Source: Haemophilus sp. HMSC068C11
GTDB lineage: Bacteria > Pseudomonadota > Gammaproteobacteria > Enterobacterales > Pasteurellaceae
Direction of reading: 5' to 3'
Assembly: GCF_001815355.1 (NCBI RefSeq)
Contig: NZ_KV820360.1
Coordinates: 358,538-422,537 of the forward strand
Length of the DNA stretch: 64,000 nucleotides
The position numbers and the translations under genes were made by a program. The first letter of the stretch is position 1. Every line of letters starts with the position of its first letter. The notes under the pieces were generated by a model. It ran no database searches. It saw only the letters and a program-made list of their open reading frames with translations, and had not been told where the DNA came from. Shown in pieces: positions 58,108-64,000 of the stretch.

Positions 58108-59955
58108 ATGGCAATCAAAATTCTTTCTCCACAGCTGGCTAATCAGATTGCAGCAGGTGAAGTGGTCGAACGCCCTGCCTCTGTGGTGAAAGAATTGGTG
58201 GAAAACAGCCTTGATGCCGGTGCCAATAAAATTCATATTGATATTGAAAACGGCGGCGCCAGTCTGATTCGTATTCGAGATAATGGCAGTGGCATTCCTA
58301 AAGAAGAATTAAGTCTCGCACTCGCTCGACACGCAACCAGTAAAATTGCCGATCTTGATGATCTCGAAACCATTTTAAGTTTAGGTTTCCGCGGTGAAGC
58401 CCTTGCCAGTATCAGTTCTGTTTCTCGTCTAACCCTTACCTCTCGTACTGCAGAGCAAAATGAAGCATGGCAAGTCTATGCGCAAGGACGAGAGATGGAA
58501 ACTACAATTAAACCTGCATCTCATCCAGTCGGTACAACAGTTGAAGTGGCAAATCTCTTTTTTAACACACCTGCTCGTCGTAAATTCTTACGAACCGATA
58601 AAACAGAATTTGCTCATATTGATGAAGTTATTCGCCGAATTGCTTTAGCGAAATTTAATATCGCTTTTACGCTCACACATAACGGCAAAATTATTCGACA
58701 ATATCGTCCTGCAACAAATGAAGAACAACAACTAAAACGCGTTGCCGCCATTTGTGGCGATGATTTTGTTCAACATGCCTTACGTATTGATTGGAAACAC
58801 GATGATTTGCATCTTTCTGGTTGGGTGGCGACACCTGAGTTTACACGCTCGCAAAATGATTTAAGTTATTGCTATATCAATGGACGAATGGTTCGCGATA
58901 AAGTGATCACCCACGCCATTCGTCAAGCTTATGCGGAGTATTTGCATGCTGAGCAATACCCTGCATTTGTACTATTTATCGACCTCAATCCACATGATGT
59001 CGATGTCAACGTGCATCCTACAAAACACGAGGTACGTTTCCATCAAGCTCGTTTAATTCATGATTTTATCTGCCAAGGCGTAATAAACGCGCTCAATGCC
59101 ATTCCTCAAGCTGAATTGGATTTAGTGCCAATGATGAATGAGGCAAGAGAGCCTTCGGCTTCATATCAAACCCACTATGAACCGAAACCCAATCGTGCAG
59201 CGGCAGGGCAAAATATTTTCGCCTCGAATTATCATCAGCCTCGTGAAAAACAATCAGAAAATCAACCGCACTTTTCAAACCGTAGTGAGTACGTTCCGTC
59301 GTATGGTTATCGTGAACAACCTACAAAGAGCGAACAACGCTTATATGGTGAATTAGTACGTCCTGCGGAAAATTCTCAACTTTTAACAACACCTGTCGTT
59401 GAACAACAACTCCCACAGACAAGTGATGCAGGCTATTTACGTGCATTGGCATTAATTGAAAATAAAGCCTTGCTTTTACAACAAAATCAACAATTTTATT
59501 TGATGTCATTAGCTAAATTGCAAACCTTAAATTATGAATTAACCTTACAACAAGGTGAAATTTCACAACAGCCGTTGCTTATTCCGATTATTTTTCGCTT
59601 AGATGAAAAACAATTTGAACAATGGCAAAAACAAAAAGCTTTTTTCCAACAAAGTGGTTTTGAATTTATTGAAAATGAAGCTCAACTACGCCTCACATTA
59701 AACAAAGTGCCTGCGATTTTACGTACACAAAATTTACAAAAATGTGTGGTGAGCCTACTTGCTGAACATCTAGAAAATATGCCTGATTTCCTGACTGCAC
59801 TTTGTCATAAGCTAGAGATGAAACCAATTCAAGTGTTAGCGGACGCAGTCAGCTTATTAAGTGAAACGGAACGCTTACTGAATAAAGCTCATCAAGAAAA
59901 ATTTAATACATTACTGAAACCGATTAACTGGCAGCCTTTTTTAACTGATTTGTAA
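58108..59955 (+). CDS. mutL: DNA mismatch repair protein MutL
   Basis: MutL couples mismatch recognition by MutS to MutH and helicase action. Its 615 residues match E. coli. The GHKL ATPase motifs are [14 protein letters not shown] (about 29-42), [25 protein letters not shown] (about 93-104) and the MutL box GFRGEAL. The C-terminal dimerisation domain covers about 440-615. The middle linker is low in conservation and carries a USS. It starts 8 bases after amiB and ends 1 base before miaA. Confidence 0.97.
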   Translation: MAIKILSPQLANQIAAGEVVERPASVVKELVENSLDAGANKIHIDIENGGASLIRIRDNGSGIPKEELSLALARHATSKIADLDDLETILSLGFRGEALASISSVSRLTLTSRTAEQNEAWQVYAQGREMETTIKPASHPVGTTVEVANLFFNTPARRKFLRTDKTEFAHIDEVIRRIALAKFNIAFTLTHNGKIIRQYRPATNEEQQLKRVAAICGDDFVQHALRIDWKHDDLHLSGWVATPEFTRSQNDLSYCYINGRMVRDKVITHAIRQAYAEYLHAEQYPAFVLFIDLNPHDVDVNVHPTKHEVRFHQARLIHDFICQGVINALNAIPQAELDLVPMMNEAREPSASYQTHYEPKPNRAAAGQNIFASNYHQPREKQSENQPHFSNRSEYVPSYGYREQPTKSEQRLYGELVRPAENSQLLTTPVVEQQLPQTSDAGYLRALALIENKALLLQQNQQFYLMSLAKLQTLNYELTLQQGEISQQPLLIPIIFRLDEKQFEQWQKQKAFFQQSGFEFIENEAQLRLTLNKVPAILRTQNLQKCVVSLLAEHLENMPDFLTALCHKLEMKPIQVLADAVSLLSETERLLNKAHQEKFNTLLKPINWQPFLTDL

Positions 59956-59956
59956 T

Positions 59957-60910
59957 ATGACACAAAAAACTGACTCCAAACCAACTGCACTTTTTCTGAT
60001 GGGGCCAACAGCCTCAGGAAAAACAGATCTTGCTATTCAATTACGTCAAAGCCTGCCCATGGAAGTGATCAGTGTCGATTCTGCATTAATTTATAAAGGG
60101 ATGGATATTGGTACGGCAAAGCCTTCTAAAGAAGAACTAGCCCTTGCCCCTCACCGATTAATCGATATTTTAGATCCCGCTGAAAGTTATTCTGCGATGA
60201 ATTTTCGTGATGATGCACTCAGAGAAATGGCTGATATTACCGCGCAAGGTAAAATTCCGCTTTTGGTTGGCGGTACCATGTTGTATTACAAAGCATTGAT
60301 TGAAGGCCTTTCTCCCCTTCCATCTGCTGATGAAAAGTTACGCTTAGAGATTGAAGAAAAAGCGCAAAAACTTGGCTGGCCAGCACTTCATCAAGAATTA
60401 CAAAAAATTGATCCTGTTTCAGCAGAACGTATTAATCCCAATGATTCACAGCGCATTAATCGTGCATTAGAAGTATTCTATTTAACAGGCAAATCATTAA
60501 CGGAATTAACCGAACAAAAAGGCGAAGAATTGCCTTATCAATTTTTACAATTTGCTATTGCACCAGAAGATCGCGCGGTGTTACATCAACGTATCGAACA
60601 ACGTTTCCATAAAATGATCGAATTAGGTTTCCAAGAAGAAGTGGAAAAACTCTACCAACGAGAAGATCTCCATCCTGATTTGCCTTCTATCCGCTGTGTG
60701 GGCTATCGCCAAATGTGGGAATATTTACGTGGTGACTATGATCATGAAGAAATGGTCTTCCGGGGGATTTGTGCAACTCGACAATTAGCCAAACGACAAA
60801 TCACTTGGTTGCGCGGCTGGAAAACACCATTAAATTGGCTAGATAGTCTACAACCGCAACAGGCCAAAGAAATCGTACTACGCAAGATTGATGAACATTT
60901 TAAGGGGTAA
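59957..60910 (+). CDS. miaA: tRNA dimethylallyltransferase MiaA
   Basis: MiaA adds the isopentenyl group to A37 of tRNAs reading UNN codons. It has 317 residues with Walker A GPTASGKT (16-23), [21 protein letters not shown] and [10 protein letters not shown] (about 57-66), and the C-terminal [12 protein letters not shown]. It is directly adjacent to mutL, as in enteric bacteria, but hfq does not follow. Confidence 0.97.
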   Translation: MTQKTDSKPTALFLMGPTASGKTDLAIQLRQSLPMEVISVDSALIYKGMDIGTAKPSKEELALAPHRLIDILDPAESYSAMNFRDDALREMADITAQGKIPLLVGGTMLYYKALIEGLSPLPSADEKLRLEIEEKAQKLGWPALHQELQKIDPVSAERINPNDSQRINRALEVFYLTGKSLTELTEQKGEELPYQFLQFAIAPEDRAVLHQRIEQRFHKMIELGFQEEVEKLYQREDLHPDLPSIRCVGYRQMWEYLRGDYDHEEMVFRGICATRQLAKRQITWLRGWKTPLNWLDSLQPQQAKEIVLRKIDEHFKG

Positions 60911-60913
60911 ATT

Positions 60914-63847
60914 ATGGCGCTTTCACTTCCGCTTTCGACTGAAAAACTCATTCAACTTGGCGAAGTGTTTTGCCAACATTTCCCTGAAATGAATCTTGAT
61001 GAAATAATCCAACAAATCGAGCGAGACGCAACAGATCTCACGACAGCAATCGGACAAATAAACTATGCCATCAGCCTGTCTGATTTCTTGGAAAAAGTCT
61101 TAAAAAAACACCCGCACTTTTTAGCCCAATGGTGGCAAACACCTCCTCAATTTTCAGATTGTCAAGATTATACTAGCCGTTTAGCTGAGCAACTCTCCAC
61201 TATCCAAAACGAAGAGCAGCTTTACAAAACGCTACGAAATTTTCGCAATCAAGAAATGGCGAAACTCAGTTTCTGTCAAAGCTTGAATCTTGCCACCGTA
61301 GAAGAAATTTTTATTCATCTTTCTCAACTTGCTGAGAGTCTTATCATCGGTGCGAGAGATTGGCTGTATAAACAAGCTTGCGAAGAAATGGGCATACCTT
61401 GTGATGAAAATGGCAACCCTCAACAACTCTATATTCTTGGTATGGGAAAATTAGGTGGTTTTGAGCTAAATTTTTCCTCTGATATTGATTTAATTTTCAC
61501 CTACCCTTCACAAGGTGAAAGCGTTGGTGCAAGACGAGCCGTTGATAATGCTAAATTTTTTACTCGTTTAGGACAACGCCTGATCAATGCTTTAGATCAA
61601 TTCACGCCAGATGGCTTTGTCTATCGTACAGATATGCGTCTTCGTCCTTTTGGCGACAGCGGTGCGCTTGCCTTAAGTTTTTCGGCAATGGAGCAATATT
61701 ACCAAGATCAAGGGCGAGATTGGGAACGTTATGCCATGATCAAGGGGCGGATTTTAGGCGCTGATGCGCAAGATCCCAATGTAAAAACCTTACAACAACT
61801 ACTTCGTCCTTTTGTGTATCGACGCTATATTGATTTTAGTGTGATTCAAGCTTTACGTGAAATGAAAGGTAAAATTGAGCGTGAAGTACGCCGCCGTGGC
61901 TTAAAAGACAATATTAAACTAGGCGCAGGTGGGATTCGAGAAATCGAATTTATTGTGCAAGTTTTTCAACTGATTCGGGGTGGACGTGAGATTAAGCTCC
62001 AACAACATGAATTGCTTAAACTTCTCCCTGAAATACGAGATCTTGGTTTAATTACGCCTCAACAATATCATGAATTAAGAGATGCTTATATCTTCCTTCG
62101 TCGTACTGAAAACGTGCTACAAGCCATTGATGATCAACAAACGCAACTACTTCCAACAGATGAAGAAAATCGTCTTAGATTAATAGTTGCTTGTCGAGAA
62201 TACACTTATTTAGATGAGAACAATCAAACTACGATGAAATCTTATCCAATTGAAAACTGGGATGATTTCTATCAAATACTACAAGCACACCAACAAAAAG
62301 TGCGGTCAGTTTTTGATGCATTAATTGGTGAAGAAAAAGATGAACGTACCGATGACAATAATCAGTGGATTGATTTTTTAGAAAGTGATCTTGATGACAT
62401 TGAACAAATGTTGGTTGATAATCACATTGATGATGACGCAATTTCCGATATCTTAGATAAACTTATTCAATTCAAAGAGGGGCTTGCGCGCCGTGTTATT
62501 GGCTCTAGAGGTCGAGAAGTTCTAGCTCACTTATTACCAAATATCTTCACTCAAATATTTGAACAAAAAAATTACCGCACTTTATTGCCACGCATCCTCA
62601 ACATTGTCGATAAAATTGCGAGTAGAACGACGTATTTAGAATTACTCTTAGAAAATCCTCAAGCCATTGAGCAGCTTATTGAACTATGTGCGCAATCACA
62701 GATGATTGCCGAACAAGTCGCTCGTTTCCCTATTCTACTCGATGAATTATTAAATACTGAAGCGCTACGTAATCCATTGCCGTTCACACAGTATCCTGAT
62801 GAATTGAAGCAATATATGCTGCGATTACCGCAAGATGATGAAGAACAATTTATTGACGGTTTACGCCAATTCAAACAGTCTATTTTATTACGCGTTGCAG
62901 CGGCAGATATTCTTGGCGTACTGCCTGTTATGAAAGTGAGCGATCATCTCACTTATCTGGCTGAAGCAATCATTGATGCCGTTGTCAATTTTGCTTGGCA
63001 ACAAGTCAGTCAACGATTTGGTGTACCTGAACATTTAGTAGGTAAAACAGAAAAAGGTTTTTTAGTAATTGGCTACGGTAAATTAGGCGGAATTGAACTC
63101 GGTTATAAATCTGATTTGGATTTAGTCTTTTTATACCAATCCGTTGAAGGTCAAACCATTGGTGGAAAAAAATCCATTGATAGCAATCAATTTTATTTAA
63201 GATTGGCTCAAAAAATTGTCAGTATTTTTAGTATGAATACGAGTGCAGGTATACTCTACGATATTGATATGCGATTACGACCTTCAGGCGATGCAGGCTT
63301 ATTAGGCTGTTCACTTCAAGCATTTGAAAACTATCAACTCAATGAAGCATGGACTTGGGAAAAGCAAGCACTTGTCCGTAGCCGTGCTATTTTTGGAGAA
63401 ACTGAATTAAAAACAGAATTTGAAAAAATTCGCTGTAATGTGCTTTCTGCTCAAAGAGATATTAATCAGCTAAAAATTGAAGTAAGAGACATGCGTGAAA
63501 AAATGTACGAACATTTATCTCACACAAAAGAAGGCTTTTTTAATATCAAAACAGATCGTGGCGGCATTACCGATATTGAATTTATCGCCCAGTATCTGAT
63601 GCTCGCAAATGCCCCAGCTAATCCAATATTAACCAAATGGTCTGATAATGTCCGTATCTTTGATTCCATGGCAGAATATCACATTATTTCTCTAGCAGAA
63701 TGTGAAAAGCTCAAATCCTGTTACGTGACACTGCGTAATAAAATCCATCACCTAAACTTATTAGGAAAGCCTGTCATTGTTGATGATTCGGAATTTATAG
63801 AAGAAAGAGAATTTGTTTGTTCTTTCTGGCATAAGCTCTTTTCTTAA
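60914..63847 (+). CDS. glnE: Bifunctional glutamine synthetase adenylyltransferase/deadenylase
   Basis: GlnE adds and removes AMP on glutamine synthetase in response to PII and glutamine, setting nitrogen assimilation. Its 977 residues are two fused nucleotidyltransferase halves. The deadenylase half has [20 protein letters not shown] (about 178) and the adenylyltransferase half has [20 protein letters not shown] (about 720); each has the G-G/S and DxD metal residues. A helical region follows each half. It starts 3 bases after miaA and ends in a strong terminator. Confidence 0.97.
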   Translation: MALSLPLSTEKLIQLGEVFCQHFPEMNLDEIIQQIERDATDLTTAIGQINYAISLSDFLEKVLKKHPHFLAQWWQTPPQFSDCQDYTSRLAEQLSTIQNEEQLYKTLRNFRNQEMAKLSFCQSLNLATVEEIFIHLSQLAESLIIGARDWLYKQACEEMGIPCDENGNPQQLYILGMGKLGGFELNFSSDIDLIFTYPSQGESVGARRAVDNAKFFTRLGQRLINALDQFTPDGFVYRTDMRLRPFGDSGALALSFSAMEQYYQDQGRDWERYAMIKGRILGADAQDPNVKTLQQLLRPFVYRRYIDFSVIQALREMKGKIEREVRRRGLKDNIKLGAGGIREIEFIVQVFQLIRGGREIKLQQHELLKLLPEIRDLGLITPQQYHELRDAYIFLRRTENVLQAIDDQQTQLLPTDEENRLRLIVACREYTYLDENNQTTMKSYPIENWDDFYQILQAHQQKVRSVFDALIGEEKDERTDDNNQWIDFLESDLDDIEQMLVDNHIDDDAISDILDKLIQFKEGLARRVIGSRGREVLAHLLPNIFTQIFEQKNYRTLLPRILNIVDKIASRTTYLELLLENPQAIEQLIELCAQSQMIAEQVARFPILLDELLNTEALRNPLPFTQYPDELKQYMLRLPQDDEEQFIDGLRQFKQSILLRVAAADILGVLPVMKVSDHLTYLAEAIIDAVVNFAWQQVSQRFGVPEHLVGKTEKGFLVIGYGKLGGIELGYKSDLDLVFLYQSVEGQTIGGKKSIDSNQFYLRLAQKIVSIFSMNTSAGILYDIDMRLRPSGDAGLLGCSLQAFENYQLNEAWTWEKQALVRSRAIFGETELKTEFEKIRCNVLSAQRDINQLKIEVRDMREKMYEHLSHTKEGFFNIKTDRGGITDIEFIAQYLMLANAPANPILTKWSDNVRIFDSMAEYHIISLAECEKLKSCYVTLRNKIHHLNLLGKPVIVDDSEFIEEREFVCSFWHKLFS

Positions 63848-63853
63848 AAAATT

Positions 63854-63895
63854 AAAGGAGTCTATCCCCAGATATTTGGGATAAACTCCTTTTTA
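63854..63895 (+). terminator. glnE terminator
   Basis: AAAGGAGT (63854-63861) with ACTCCTTT (63885-63892), and TATCCC (63863-63868) with GGGATA (63878-63883), form a long stem with one internal mismatch, followed by TTATATA. Confidence 0.88.
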
Positions 63896-63977
63896 TATAT
63901 TCTTTACGTAAAAACAGCCTAACTTTCTACCGCACTTATATTGTCAAAGTAATCTTTAACAAAACTCCATAAACAAA

Positions 63978-64000
63978 AACCCCAAGCTATTCAGCTCGGG
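63978..64000 (-). terminator. Terminator of a gene beyond the right edge
   Basis: On the minus strand CCCGAGCT, GAAT, AGCTTGGGG and TTTTTG form a terminator. It implies a minus-strand gene ending just outside the window, convergent with glnE. The interval 63896-63977 holds one USS and nothing else I can identify. Confidence 0.7.

Overview
The window is a stretch of chromosome from a Pasteurellaceae bacterium of the Haemophilus branch, most likely Haemophilus parainfluenzae or a close relative. The evidence is the low G+C, the gene content, and more than 50 exact copies of the 9-base DNA uptake signal AAGTGCGGT (or its complement ACCGCACTT), about one per 1.2 kb. That is the H. influenzae type of uptake signal, not the A. 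pleuropneumoniae type. A full-length lacZ argues against H. influenzae itself; the species name is inference. Almost every gene is a core housekeeping gene. I see no prophage, insertion sequence, CRISPR array, toxin-antitoxin pair or defence island.

Layout. 1-5442 (minus): lpdA (cut by the left edge), aceF and aceE, the pyruvate dehydrogenase complex. 5751-7797: mgsA and a DUF945 protein. 8066-13221 (plus): dnaK, a GyrI-like gene, an O-acetylhomoserine sulfhydrylase gene and dnaJ, with sigma-32-like promoters before both dnaK and dnaJ. 13281-16800: molybdate transporter modABC and divergent regulator modE. 16852-20062 (minus): yfbR, degS, ribD, nrdR. 20140-25731 (minus): the competence pseudopilin operon comNOPQ, preceded by a clear CRP-S (Sxy-dependent) site, with recC downstream. 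25932-31220: suhB, bioB, and thiBPQ under a TPP riboswitch. 31370-34774 (minus): grxD, two TPM-domain proteins with LemA, and ompA. 35176-46808: ydiJ, valS, a small membrane-anchored orphan, yqfB, a lipoprotein, holC, fumC, a chalcone-isomerase-like secreted protein, rimK and grxA. 46858-55093 (minus): lacZ with a CRP site, manA, crr-ptsI-ptsH and rsgA. 55170-63847 (plus): orn, tRNA-Gly(GCC), then the compact tsaE-amiB-mutL-miaA-glnE series.

How it fits together. Central carbon metabolism (PDH, fumarase, methylglyoxal synthase, general PTS enzymes, mannose-6-phosphate isomerase, beta-galactosidase) and cofactor supply (biotin, thiamine uptake, riboflavin, molybdate) dominate. Uptake signals are recruited into other roles. 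Inverted pairs form the terminators between convergent genes, one USS sits directly against the start codon in each of two genes (yqfB, rsgA), and one is part of a duplicated LysM module in amiB.

I found no convincing wholly new system. The items most worth a second look are: the amiB duplication (65 identical codon products, 16 DNA differences, all synonymous); the lacZ promoter that seems to fire from inside a terminator stem; the separation of dnaK from dnaJ by two unrelated genes; the USS-abutted start codons; an orphan terminator between ompA and ydiJ; and the unrecognised coiled-coil membrane protein at 41223-41693.
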